DNA of 32,101 nucleotides. Origin: a virus. A program made the position numbers and the translations under genes. Positions 1 to 6,022 of the stretch are shown here, in pieces. Below the pieces are notes generated by a model that worked only from the letters and a program-made list of their open reading frames with translations, did no database searches and had not been told where the DNA came from. Positions within the stretch are counted from its first letter, which is position 1; each line of letters begins with the position of its first letter. The DNA is taken from positions 1 through 32,101 of IMG/VR virus record IMGVR_UViG_3300044614_000191; one strand, written 5' to 3'.

Positions 1-26
1 GGATCAAGTGATTCTCCGGGGGTTGT

Positions 27-50
27 GGGGGCTACGGCCCCCCGCCCTTT
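27..50. terminator. GC-rich hairpin with UACG tetraloop, terminator-like
   Basis: GGGGGC (27-32) pairs perfectly with GCCCCC (37-42) around a TACG loop. C(UACG)G is a known extra-stable tetraloop. The stem is followed by CGCCCTTT, a weak U-tract, so it may end rightward transcription arriving from left of the window. No gene is visible to its left, so its real role is open. Confidence 0.4.
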
Positions 51-65
51 GATACCAGTTATGTG

Positions 66-614
66 TTTGTGTGCGCGGTTGCGCGTGGGAGGGGGCGTGG
101 CATTGCGTAGTCATGGCTGCGTGGGCGCGGTTTAAACGTCGCGGGGGGTCTTGTGCCATTTCGTAAGTGCACAAATGCGAATGATTATCATTACCTAGTT
201 TTGTGTCGGTTTGTGCGGTTTGTGCCGGGTTTTGTGCCGGTCGTTTTTGCGTTTTGACACAAAATTTGGGCAGGGTAAGTGCTTGATTTTGCTAGGAAAA
301 AAGGCACTTGCTCAAAAGTTTGTGTCATTTGTGCGGTTTTTCTGGAGAGGAGGGTCTCCAAAACGGAATCGGCAGGGGAGAGGGAGGGGAGGCCGCAAGT
401 GAAGGCATAGACCTTTTGGGAGCCGTCCTATCTGAAAATTACCCGCACAAATGACACAAACATAAACTTACTTATAGAATAAATATTAAAAAAATTAGAA
501 AAAACAACGACTTACAAATCCCAAAAACCCGGTTTTTTGTAGAATTCCATAAGTTAGAAAATCGACACAAACCACACAAACAGCACAAAAACCGACACAA
601 AACCTCCGCACAAG
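66..614. repeat. TTTGTG[C/T] iteron-like cluster, candidate origin or control region
   Basis: Positions 1-692 hold no convincing gene. Instead about fifteen copies of TTTGTGC or TTTGTGT occur. Forward copies start at about 66, 200, 210, 219, 231, 319 and 328. Reverse copies (GCACAAA, GACACAAA or ACACAAA) start at 169, 256, 445, 453, 564, 574, 583 and 594, with a near match at 608. Forward copies dominate the left half and reverse copies the right half. A roughly 100-bp AT-rich tract (about 461-560) lies among the reverse copies and could be an unwinding element. Iterons plus an AT-rich tract are typical of phage and plasmid origins. A multi-site operator is the main alternative, because the last copies abut a promoter -35 box. 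Confidence 0.6.
318..461. repeat. Perfect 19-bp inverted repeat with nested inner arms
   Basis: GTTTGTGTCATTTGTGCGG at 318-336 is the exact reverse complement of 443-461. Each arm contains two TTTGTG[C/T] units. Inside the 106-nt spacer, CTCCAAAA (356-363) faces TTTTGGGAG (414-422), so the spacer can fold further. The arrangement could form a cruciform or present symmetric sites to an initiator or repressor. Confidence 0.75.
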
Positions 615-616
615 GC

Positions 617-645
617 TTGACAGGGTTTAAACCATTCCATAAGAT
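617..645 (+). promoter_or_regulatory. Sigma-70-like promoter P1 with palindromic spacer
   Basis: A perfect TTGACA -35 box (617-622) lies 17 nt from TAAGAT (640-645, 4 of 6 to TATAAT). The spacer carries the palindrome GGTTTAAACC (624-633). The first convincing gene starts at 693, so the transcript would have a leader of about 40 nt with the AGGAGA ribosome site at 680-685. It probably drives the rightward small-gene operon. The TTTGTG repeat cluster ends just upstream and could regulate it. Confidence 0.6.
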
Positions 646-692
646 TCCCTACACAACGCAGCGAGGTGCTGCGGACAACAGGAGAAGCAACC

Positions 693-941
693 ATGATCAA
701 CCAAGACATCCAACTCGTCACCCGAGCACTCCGATCCATCGAGCGAGGAGACAAGGAGGTCGCAGCAGCCCTCCTACTAGATGCCCGGAAGCAGACCCGG
801 AACCGTCACATCAAGAGCCTCGCCTTTGCCATCTCCGATCTCCACAACCTCCGGCCATACACCGAGCAAGTCATCAAGGATCGGCAGATCGCCCTCGCCT
901 ACATCATGAAGCAGCACGAACAGACAGGAGAGCAAGCATGA
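693..941 (+). CDS. Small helical phage protein, function unknown
   Basis: This 82-residue protein is the first gene after promoter P1. I chose ATG 693 over the upstream in-frame ATG at 666 because an ACAGGAGA ribosome site sits just before 693 and an identical 15-nt leader (675-689) precedes the gene at 1595. The sequence looks mainly alpha-helical and has no cysteines or recognisable motif. The stop overlaps the next start as ATGA, so it is translationally coupled to the SprT-like gene. I do not recognise a family. Confidence 0.7.
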   Translation: MINQDIQLVTRALRSIERGDKEVAAALLLDARKQTRNRHIKSLAFAISDLHNLRPYTEQVIKDRQIALAYIMKQHEQTGEQA

Positions 942-1537
942 AGACCCAGAACACAACCCAGACCAAACCCGCCAAGACCGTCACCCGCGAAGCATGGCTG
1001 AACCAAGCCCTAGAGAAGCTCCGACCGTGGTTCGAGGATCGAGCAGGTGTTGCCATACCCCAAGACGCTCGCGTTTCTGTTGGGTTCCCGGGAGGCGGTT
1101 CGGCTCGCAAGCGGATCGGGGAGTGTTGGGCGCGTAGCCAGAGCAAGGACAAGGTGAACGAGATTTTTATCAGCCCGGTTCTCTCCGACCCCATCCGGAT
1201 GCTCGACGTCCTAGTCCATGAAGCGGTTCACGCCGTTGACGACTGCCAGAGCGGACACAAGGAAGCATTTAAACGCACCGCGCTAGCCGTTGGCCTAGAG
1301 GGGAAGATGACGGCCACCCATGCCGGGGACAAACTTAAGGCGGAACTCGAACGCATAATAAAAATTCTGCCGCCCCTCACGCACGGAGCCTTGGACTTAT
1401 CGACCCGGAAGAAGCAGCCGACGAGGCTGGTGAAGCTAGAGTGTGATGGCTGCGGCATGATCATCCGAACCACAGCGAAGTGGATCGAGCAGACCGGCAA
1501 CCCGGACTGTGCTTGCGGTGGACACTTTGGGGGTTGA
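938..1537 (+). CDS. SprT-like zinc metallopeptidase
   Basis: The 199-residue protein has the zinc-protease motif HEAVH (H94, E95, H98) and a C-terminal zinc ribbon with CDGC and CACGG. HExxH followed by a C-terminal Cys4 ribbon is the SprT-like layout. SprT/SPRTN relatives cleave proteins, in eukaryotes DNA-protein crosslinks; the phage target is unknown. ATG 938 overlaps the previous stop (ATGA), so the much longer open frame reaching back to 617 is not needed. Its TGA stop (1535-1537) lies inside the -35 box of promoter P2. Family assignment is fairly sure; activity is inferred. Confidence 0.75.
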   Translation: MKTQNTTQTKPAKTVTREAWLNQALEKLRPWFEDRAGVAIPQDARVSVGFPGGGSARKRIGECWARSQSKDKVNEIFISPVLSDPIRMLDVLVHEAVHAVDDCQSGHKEAFKRTALAVGLEGKMTATHAGDKLKAELERIIKILPPLTHGALDLSTRKKQPTRLVKLECDGCGMIIRTTAKWIEQTGNPDCACGGHFGG

Positions 1538-1562
1538 CAGGGATTTAAACCGAGTAGATACT
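1534..1562 (+). promoter_or_regulatory. Sigma-70-like promoter P2, near copy of P1
   Basis: TTGACA (1534-1539) is followed after 17 nt by GATACT (1557-1562, 4 of 6 to consensus). The spacer holds GGATTTAAACC, matching the spacer motif of P1 apart from one extra A. Downstream, ACAACAGGAGAAGCA (1577-1591) duplicates the P1 leader at 675-689. It should drive the gene at 1595 and the rest of the small-gene operon. Confidence 0.6.
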
Positions 1563-1594
1563 GTAAGAAACCTTACACAACAGGAGAAGCAGAC

Positions 1595-1804
1595 ATGAAC
1601 GTATTTGACCGAGTCAATGGACTGAACAAACGAGTCCGAGAATTGGAGTTGGAGTTGCGCGTCCACAAGTTGGAGAAAGTCCTGCGCGAGTTGGTCGAGC
1701 AGATCGATGAGGATGTGCCGGAGGAGAACATCACCCGCCACTTCGCCGACGTACTTTTCGACGCTCGATACCTCATCAAGGAACACACAGGGCAGGGGGT
1801 TTAA
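1595..1804 (+). CDS. Small coiled-coil protein, function unknown
   Basis: This 69-residue protein begins with a leucine- and charge-rich helix of roughly 45 residues with coiled-coil-like spacing (repeated E-L-E-L and K-L-E-K-V-L patterns). A short second helix ends in a basic-acidic tail. ATG 1595 has an AGGAGA ribosome site 8-10 nt upstream and is the first gene after promoter P2. The stop codon lies within GTTTAAAT (1799-1806), one of the dispersed palindromes. No family recognised; an oligomerising accessory role is only a guess. Confidence 0.75.
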   Translation: MNVFDRVNGLNKRVRELELELRVHKLEKVLRELVEQIDEDVPEENITRHFADVLFDARYLIKEHTGQGV

Positions 1805-1807
1805 ATC

Positions 1808-1975
1808 ATGGAAAAGCAATACCCGGTCATGCTGACCCGCAAACAAATCCTATTCCTCTTCAGTTACACGACGGCGGAGGAGATGAAGGCCGAGGAGTTG
1901 AACCGCCCCGAGGCACTCAAGTTTGTGCGAGAAGTTCAGGACGCATTGGTCGAAGCCACATCGGAGGAAAAGTAA
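1808..1975 (+). CDS. Very small protein (55 aa), function unknown
   Basis: ATG 1808 opens a 55-residue frame that fills the gap between its neighbours and ends with TAATG, sharing one base with the next start. The protein has a hydrophobic segment near residues 13-20 (ILFLFSY) followed by an acidic helix rich in Glu and Ala. The start follows the GTTTAAAT palindrome by two bases, and the upstream CAGGGGG could act as the ribosome site. Support is positional and compositional; no family recognised. Confidence 0.6.
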   Translation: MEKQYPVMLTRKQILFLFSYTTAEEMKAEELNRPEALKFVREVQDALVEATSEEK

Positions 1976-2172
1976 TGGACATCGCCATCAAGATCGCAGA
2001 CAAGACCAACCGCCGTGACCCCGGCACGTTGTACGCCAAAGCCCTCGACCGCCACACGCAGATCGAGAAAGACCTTGCCCGGCTGATGAACCGTTGGCAG
2101 AAGAGCCGCGCTGTGTTGAAGCGCATCGAGAAGAAACTGGACGAGGCACAAGCTGCCTCGTGGGAGGTGTGA
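1975..2172 (+). CDS. Small basic helical protein, function unknown
   Basis: The 65-residue protein is rich in Lys, Arg and Ala and is predicted helical through most of its length. Its second half reads like a short basic coiled coil (RLMNRWQKSRAVLKRIEKKL). The start shares one base with the preceding stop (TAATG) and the ribosome site is CGGAGG at about 1962. The stop is followed after one base by the next ATG. Nucleic-acid binding is possible from the charge, but nothing diagnostic is seen. Confidence 0.7.
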   Translation: MDIAIKIADKTNRRDPGTLYAKALDRHTQIEKDLARLMNRWQKSRAVLKRIEKKLDEAQAASWEV

Positions 2173-2173
2173 G

Positions 2174-2365
2174 ATGAAGAAGTTTTTAGTATCACTCGCT
2201 CGCATTGAGCACATCGTGTACCAGATCGAGGTCGAGGCCAACGACAGAGAGGAGGCCGAGGATACCGCGATGGAGGTGTGGGACGAGGACGATGGAGCCT
2301 TCACTAGTCTGGGCTGCGTCCACGCGGAGGAGTTTATTAACGACGTTGAGGAGGTGAAGCCATGA
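2174..2365 (+). CDS. Small acidic protein, VEA-EEA type
   Basis: This 63-residue protein starts with a beta-like segment of alternating hydrophobic residues (FLVSLARIEHIVYQIEVEA) followed by an acidic helix (DREEAEDTAMEVW). The gene at 2813 has the same plan: a beta hairpin ending in VEAEDEE and an acidic helix. They may be paralogues or members of a common small phage family. The ribosome site GGGAGGTGTGAG directly precedes ATG 2174, and the same junction precedes the gene at 2982. The stop overlaps the next start. Function unknown. Confidence 0.7.
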   Translation: MKKFLVSLARIEHIVYQIEVEANDREEAEDTAMEVWDEDDGAFTSLGCVHAEEFINDVEEVKP

Positions 2366-2637
2366 GCGACACAAACGAAACAAACGAAACAAACGAAACA
2401 ACCATGACCGACGAAGAGCAGGTCGAGTATTACAGGGAGAGACTCCGCGCTATTGGGTTCATATCCGCAGCAGCCTTGACCGAGCCAGACGAAGAGGTGT
2501 CCCAGCATCTCGCAGGAATGGCGGAGAGAATGCTCGATATCTTTTTAAGGGCGGTTCCAGATGAGAAGGCGCGAGAGCTAGTGGAACAGAAGATCGAGGA
2601 CTTTGCGGTCGAAGCCTATAAGGAGTTTGAGTTATGA
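2362..2637 (+). CDS. Small acidic protein with N-terminal Thr-Asn-Glu repeat
   Basis: The 91-residue protein opens with three tandem TNE tripeptides (residues 4-12) encoded by exact 9-bp DNA repeats, then continues as an acidic helical protein. ATG 2362 has a GAGGTGAAG ribosome site. An internal ATG at 2404, just after the repeats, lacks one, so the repeats are probably translated. The start overlaps the previous stop by 4 nt and the stop overlaps the next start (ATGA). No family recognised. Confidence 0.7.
   Translation: MSDTNETNETNETTMTDEEQVEYYRERLRAIGFISAAALTEPDEEVSQHLAGMAERMLDIFLRAVPDEKARELVEQKIEDFAVEAYKEFEL
2371..2397 (+). repeat. Three exact copies of ACAAACGAA
   Basis: The 9-mer ACAAACGAA is repeated three times without mismatch, followed by ACAACC. 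It lies inside the coding region just after the start codon and keeps the frame. Being codon-sized and perfect, it is likely to expand or contract by slippage, changing the length of the N-terminal tail. Confidence 0.85.
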
Positions 2638-2816
2638 ACGAGACAGACCTACAGATCATCGAGATGTATTACGAGGACGGCATGAAGGAGGTCGAGATCG
2701 CGGAGAGTTTAAATCTCTCTGAACTGATGGTGCATGAGGTGCTCGCTGCCTTTGAAGAGTCAGATATAACCACGGATACCTACCACAGATGGGACTGTGC
2801 AGGAGAGGAAGAATGA
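2634..2816 (+). CDS. Small HTH-like protein
   Basis: The 60-residue protein contains a helix-turn-helix-like stretch at about residues 6-42: IIEMYYEDGMKEVEIAESLN followed by a second helix (LSELMVHEVLAAF). The pattern resembles sigma-factor region 4 and related HTH folds, where a helix is followed by 'VEIAESLNLS'. It may be a small DNA-binding regulator of the operon. Overlaps of ATGA at both ends indicate coupled translation. The HTH call is from pattern only. Confidence 0.7.
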   Translation: MNETDLQIIEMYYEDGMKEVEIAESLNLSELMVHEVLAAFEESDITTDTYHRWDCAGEEE

Positions 2817-2980
2817 AAGTGTACAAAGTAACCGTTCGAGCGACCATTACAAAGACTTTGTGGGTCGAGGCCGAGGACGAAGAAACCGCTAGCACAGAGG
2901 CACATGAACTGTTCAATCCGTATTCGGGTGAAGCCGAGGAGCGGTACGAGCAAGAAACCCTGCAGATCGAGGAGGTGTGA
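2813..2980 (+). CDS. Small acidic protein, VEA-EEA type (second copy)
   Basis: ATG 2813 overlaps the preceding stop as ATGA and has AGGAGAGGAAG as ribosome site, so I prefer it to the in-frame ATG at 2789. The 55-residue product begins MKVYKVTVRATITKTLWVEA, a beta hairpin, followed by an acidic helical tail. The layout mirrors the gene at 2174. The C-terminal codons (GAGGAGGTGTGA) double as ribosome site for the next gene. Function unknown. Confidence 0.7.
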   Translation: MKVYKVTVRATITKTLWVEAEDEETASTEAHELFNPYSGEAEERYEQETLQIEEV

Positions 2981-2981
2981 G

Positions 2982-3227
2982 ATGCATTGGAACTACCGAG
3001 TATTGAGATTCGAAGAGACCTTTCATGAAGGCCAGAGCGTTCAACGAGAGGAGTGGTATGAGATCGTCGAGGTCTATTACGACGACGAAGGAGAGCCTAT
3101 GTTTTTTGGTCGCCGCACCTTGAGCGCAGAAGATTTAAATGGCTTGCAGGAGATGGCCGACCGGATGCTCAAAGCGGTGTCTAAACCTGTACTGGAGGCT
3201 ACGATCTTTGACGAGCCAGAGGTGTAG
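2982..3227 (+). CDS. Small acidic protein, function unknown
   Basis: ATG 2982 follows the strong ribosome site GGAGG (within GGAGGTGTGAG) at the usual distance. The in-frame ATG at 2904 lies deep in the previous gene and is unlikely. The product is 81 residues, with aromatic beta-like segments (YRVLRFEETF, WYEIVEVYYDDEGEP) and a C-terminal helix. Acidic residues dominate. A 66-nt gap follows, the first real gap since the promoter P2 leader; I see no clear promoter or terminator in it. Confidence 0.7.
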   Translation: MHWNYRVLRFEETFHEGQSVQREEWYEIVEVYYDDEGEPMFFGRRTLSAEDLNGLQEMADRMLKAVSKPVLEATIFDEPEV

Positions 3228-3293
3228 GGCTAGATTTAGAAGAAAGATTATGGTTAGATCGGATCGAATCAATTAACAGCGAGGAAAGCAATC

Positions 3294-3773
3294 ATGGCTA
3301 GAGATCAAGAATGGTGGGAGACTCAAGACGGTGACGATGCGTGGCAGCATCAGCAGATGCAGGAAGCCCTACGCCGTGAAGAGGAAGAGCGGGCAGAGCA
3401 AGAGATCAAAGAGTTAGAAGACAGCCTCCGCAGTTGGGACGAGGAGCACGACGAGGGTGCGCTGTTCGTGCCGGGCTTTGAGTCTGCATTGGTGGGTGTC
3501 GGTGTTCAGTTCTCCCGAGAGATCGCGGTCTACGACTACGACAAGTGCTTGGACGTTCTGATCGAGCGGGATGGGATGGATGTTGAAGATGCCATCGACT
3601 ACATGGAGTACAACGTGCTATGCGCGTATGTGGGCAAGAGCACACCGATCTTTCTGATCCGCAAAGAACCGTACGCTGAATTTGATTTCAGCACCCTAGA
3701 CAACGAAGTACCCCAACCCGAACAGACCAAGCAGTTAAAACAGATCACCATACAACTCGAACTGTTCAAATAG
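3294..3773 (+). CDS. Conserved-looking phage protein with acidic coiled-coil N-terminus
   Basis: The 159-residue protein has a charged helical N-terminus (residues 5-50, rich in Glu, Gln and Trp) and a compact C-terminal part. The core (about residues 58-120) contains GVGVQFSREIAVYDYDKC and a helix with GMDVEDAIDYMEYNV. I recall similar sequences in many phage genomes, without an assigned function. ATG 3294 is preceded by GAGGAAAG, and the leader resembles the ones at 675 and 1577. The C-terminus (QLELF) resembles short clamp- or tail-type motifs, but that is speculative. Confidence 0.75.
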   Translation: MARDQEWWETQDGDDAWQHQQMQEALRREEEERAEQEIKELEDSLRSWDEEHDEGALFVPGFESALVGVGVQFSREIAVYDYDKCLDVLIERDGMDVEDAIDYMEYNVLCAYVGKSTPIFLIRKEPYAEFDFSTLDNEVPQPEQTKQLKQITIQLELFK

Positions 3774-3782
3774 GAGAGCGTC

Positions 3783-4178
3783 ATGGAAGTGGGCAAAGTT
3801 TTCGTGAATGGCGTCGAGATGGAAATGGAGAAGGTGGACTATGACACCTACTACTCGATTGCTAAATTCCAATCGTCCTACCGTGGCTTTATCCATGCGC
3901 GGTATGAAGACCTAGTGGCGGTGTTTGGAGAACCGAGGGAATGTGACGATGGGAAAGTGCAGGTCGAGTGGCTGCTGTTGTTCTACAACCCGGAGACGGA
4001 TCGGTACATCCCGGCGTCGATCTATGACTGGAAGATGGGGACGATGTACTGGCGAGCCGAGGGCATCGGTGGTGTCTCACCCGAGCGGATCGTGTCATGG
4101 CACATCGGCGGTACGAGCTCCGACTCCGTTGACTGTGTGCACGATGCGTTTAAATCATTGGTGAGGAAAGCGGCGTGA
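3783..4178 (+). CDS. Hypothetical phage protein (131 aa)
   Basis: This 131-residue protein is rich in aromatic residues and alternating beta-like segments (YSIAKFQSSYRGFIHARY, VEWLLLFYNPETDRYIPA). It has single cysteines but no metal-binding cluster. A segment around residues 40-75 resembles small phage proteins that compute a 'FGEP' loop after a Tyr-Asp helix, but I cannot name a family. The ribosome site GGAGAG sits 6-11 nt before ATG 3783. The next gene starts at an overlapping GTGA. Confidence 0.7.
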   Translation: MEVGKVFVNGVEMEMEKVDYDTYYSIAKFQSSYRGFIHARYEDLVAVFGEPRECDDGKVQVEWLLLFYNPETDRYIPASIYDWKMGTMYWRAEGIGGVSPERIVSWHIGGTSSDSVDCVHDAFKSLVRKAA

Positions 4179-4393
4179 GCAAGATATTAACGAGAGCAGA
4201 ACTAGAGAAGGGCATCATGGACACGCTCCGAGGCGTCGTTGCCAAGGAGTTTCCCGAGTTACAGGGCAAAGACTATGAGTGGAAAGTGTCGCAGATCATT
4301 GCTGCTATGAGCGGAGCCGTCTTGGTGAACAGCGAGACCGGAGAGGTGGAGTACGACCCCTACGATCCGAAGTATTGGGAGAAGAAGCCGTGA
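4175..4393 (+). CDS. Hypothetical protein (72 aa), GTG start
   Basis: GTG 4175 overlaps the preceding TGA as GTGA and has GAGGAAAG upstream, matching the coupling used throughout this block. The product is 72 residues: an N-terminal helix with mixed charge, a hydrophobic stretch (IIAAMSGAVLV) too short and polar-flanked to be a clear membrane span, and an acidic Tyr-rich tail. It ends in a second GTGA overlap with the nuclease gene. Function unknown. Confidence 0.7.
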   Translation: MSKILTRAELEKGIMDTLRGVVAKEFPELQGKDYEWKVSQIIAAMSGAVLVNSETGEVEYDPYDPKYWEKKP

Positions 4394-4683
4394 CACCCGA
4401 GGGCAAGGTCAAGGCCAAGGTCAAGAAGATACTGGCCGAGATCGGCGCGTACTACGCCATGCCAATGGGAACCGGATACGGTAACGCAGGAACCCCCGAC
4501 TTCCTCGTCTGCTACCGAAACCAGTTCCTAGCAATAGAGACGAAGGCAAAAGGAAACAAGCCCACCGCCTTGCAAGAGGCAACCATGCAAAAAATCAGGG
4601 ACGCAGGTGGGCGCGTCTTTGTTATTGACGAAACAAACGTAGAGAACCTACGCAAGGAGATTGAAAATGACGATGACCGATAA
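4390..4683 (+). CDS. VRR-NUC domain nuclease (PD-(D/E)XK)
   Basis: Starting at GTG 4390 the protein is 97 residues, the typical size of a stand-alone phage VRR-NUC domain. The catalytic pattern is visible: GTPD with D37, then E50-x-K52 in 'AIETKAKGNKP', and a following Gln-containing helix (LQEATMQKIRDAGG) ending in a beta strand (VFVID). VRR-NUC proteins are structure-specific nucleases that can cut branched DNA, so processing of replication or recombination intermediates is likely. The GTGA overlap decides the start; the longer upstream frame from 4279 shadows the previous gene. Confidence 0.8.
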   Translation: MTPEGKVKAKVKKILAEIGAYYAMPMGTGYGNAGTPDFLVCYRNQFLAIETKAKGNKPTALQEATMQKIRDAGGRVFVIDETNVENLRKEIENDDDR

Positions 4684-5326
4684 GATTCGACGCTTTCTCA
4701 AACGAGGCAAGACGCCGGTTGAGATCGCCAAGACGCTCAAGATCGAGCCGAACCGTGTCTACACCGTGAAGTGGTTGGACGCGAAGAAGGTAACGCCCGA
4801 GCAGAGTTCTGATCCCGCTGTGCGCGAAGCAGAGGCACGGTACGTTAAGAAGGCGAAGGCTGCGTACAAGACGAAGAAGCCGTCGAAGATCACCAAAGCG
4901 GTGGCCGAGATGAAGGCTGCACTCGATGCGTTGGACAAGATTAAAGACAAGCCCGTAAAACCCGATCCGAAAGCCGAAGCGTGGGCTAAGAAGAATCCGT
5001 GGTGGGGTGTTGATGAAGACAAGACCGCTCAGGCTCTTGGCTACCACGAAGAGCTCGTCAACAGCGGTGTCGATCCGAAATCAGATGAGTACTGGGAAAA
5101 GATTGACGCCAAGTTCAACCCCGATCCCGTCAACCATCCCCCGCACTACAAGTCTGGTGGCATCGAAACTATCGATTTCATTGAGGCAAAGGATTTAAAT
5201 TACCGCTTGGGTAATGTGGTCAAGTACGTCAGCCGTGCCGGTCGTAAGAACTCTGATCCGGTCGAAGACTTGCAGAAGGCAGCGTGGTATCTGAACCGTG
5301 AGATCGAAGCGAGGAAGAACGCATGA
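4667..5326 (+). CDS. HTH - NPWWG module - DUF3310 fusion protein
   Basis: The 219-residue protein has three parts. Residues 3-35 form an HTH-like segment (RFLKRGKTPVEIAKTLKIEP). After a Lys/Ala-rich linker comes an NPWWG-start module (about 110-150) of a kind I recall from other phage proteins. Residues 153-216 match DUF3310: DPVNHPPHY, ETIDFIEA, GNVVKYVSRAGRK and AAWYLNREIE. DUF3310 proteins are often labelled nucleotide-kinase-like, but their activity is not settled. ATG 4667 lies 7 nt after AAGGAGA; TTG 4661 and ATG 4673 are alternatives. The gene overlaps the nuclease by 17 nt. Confidence 0.75.
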   Translation: MTMTDKIRRFLKRGKTPVEIAKTLKIEPNRVYTVKWLDAKKVTPEQSSDPAVREAEARYVKKAKAAYKTKKPSKITKAVAEMKAALDALDKIKDKPVKPDPKAEAWAKKNPWWGVDEDKTAQALGYHEELVNSGVDPKSDEYWEKIDAKFNPDPVNHPPHYKSGGIETIDFIEAKDLNYRLGNVVKYVSRAGRKNSDPVEDLQKAAWYLNREIEARKNA

Positions 5327-5625
5327 GCACCCAAGCCGAAGCACAACTTGATCGTTTGCGTGAGATGGACATCTCCTCAGATGACTACCGTTATGCGCTA
5401 GCCCTAAACCTGTCGGTATCAATCTCGATGCTCCGCTCGCTCGGAGAGAACGGTGAGAAGCTCCCGGATATGTTGGAGCAGACGCTACAGGATATGGAAA
5501 CTATCCTCGTGATCACGATGAGGAATTTAGGCGACGAACGAATGAGCCGTGGAGTGACGAAATCAGCATTGCTCCTTGCCGCTGCGTTGCGTATTGCCAA
5601 AGAGCCTGTCGAGGGGGCAACATGA
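5323..5625 (+). CDS. Hypothetical helical protein (100 aa)
   Basis: The 100-residue product appears wholly alpha-helical, with leucine-rich amphipathic stretches (YALALNLSVSISMLRSLGEN, MLEQTLQDMETILVITMRNL). It has ATGA overlaps at both ends, so it is coupled to its neighbours. The ribosome site GCGAGGAAG overlaps the end of the DUF3310 gene. No metal site, signal peptide or membrane segment is obvious. Family unknown. Confidence 0.7.
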   Translation: MSTQAEAQLDRLREMDISSDDYRYALALNLSVSISMLRSLGENGEKLPDMLEQTLQDMETILVITMRNLGDERMSRGVTKSALLLAAALRIAKEPVEGAT

Positions 5626-5738
5626 TTCGCTGGGTACTTGAATGGTTTAAACGTCGCGAAGCATTCCGTAAAACAGAATGGGCAAGAGTGCCGCCGCCTG
5701 AATGGGCGGCCAAGCGCGGAGGGAGGGACTACTGGTGA
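5622..5738 (+). CDS. Micro-protein (38 aa), basic and Trp-rich
   Basis: This frame of 38 codons is supported by ATGA overlap with the previous stop and a GTGA overlap with the next start, the standard junctions here. The product starts MIRWVLEWFKRREAFRKTEW, with five tryptophans in 38 residues and strong positive charge. It could be a membrane-surface or nucleic-acid binding peptide, but no function can be assigned. Codons 8-13 contain GGTTTAAACGTCGCG (5644-5658), identical to 129-143 in the left non-coding region. Confidence 0.6.
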   Translation: MIRWVLEWFKRREAFRKTEWARVPPPEWAAKRGGRDYW

Positions 5739-6022
5739 AAGAGTGGGAAAAGATAGACGACATGGGTTGCCGTCGCCTCTGGGCAGCAGTGTTGTACCAA
5801 GCAATTAAAGACGTAGATGATGGCAAAGCACCCGGAATTAACTGGGTCTACGCTCGTAGGAATAGCGTAGGTTCGATGCGGTGGATCTGCGATATGTTGG
5901 ATCTGGACTACAACAAACTACAGATGCTCTGCACCACACGAGATGGTCGCTCCACGATTCTGCGTAGGGCAGAGAGCGGCAAGCGTAGTCCGAGATCAAT
6001 GATCAAGGGCAGGACATTATGA
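5735..6022 (+). CDS. Conserved-looking phage protein (95 aa), GTG start
   Basis: GTG 5735 follows GGAGGGAGG at good distance and overlaps the upstream stop (GTGA). The 95-residue protein contains LWAAVLYQAIKDVDDG, a variable Asn/Tyr/Arg loop and MRWICDMLDLDYNKLQMLC. I recall this layout (helix, insert, 'WICD' helix, Leu-Asp helix) in small proteins of many phages and prophages, without known function. The basic C-terminus (about residues 70-95) may touch nucleic acid. The stop overlaps the next ATG. Confidence 0.7.
   Translation: MKEWEKIDDMGCRRLWAAVLYQAIKDVDDGKAPGINWVYARRNSVGSMRWICDMLDLDYNKLQMLCTTRDGRSTILRRAESGKRSPRSMIKGRTL

Noticed and set aside
180-192. Palindrome AATGATTATCATT resembling part of a Fur box
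   Set aside because: Only a 13-nt core is present, without the outer parts of the consensus and without a gene start nearby; reported only as a palindrome.
211-402. 63-codon rightward open frame in the left non-coding region
   Set aside because: It runs through the TTTGTG repeats and the purine-rich core, has Cys/Arg-rich low-quality composition and no ribosome site.
617-937. Extension of the SprT-like gene back to 617
   Set aside because: The extra 107 residues are an out-of-frame shadow of the gene at 693 (His/Pro/Arg-rich), and ATG 938 has the standard ATGA junction.
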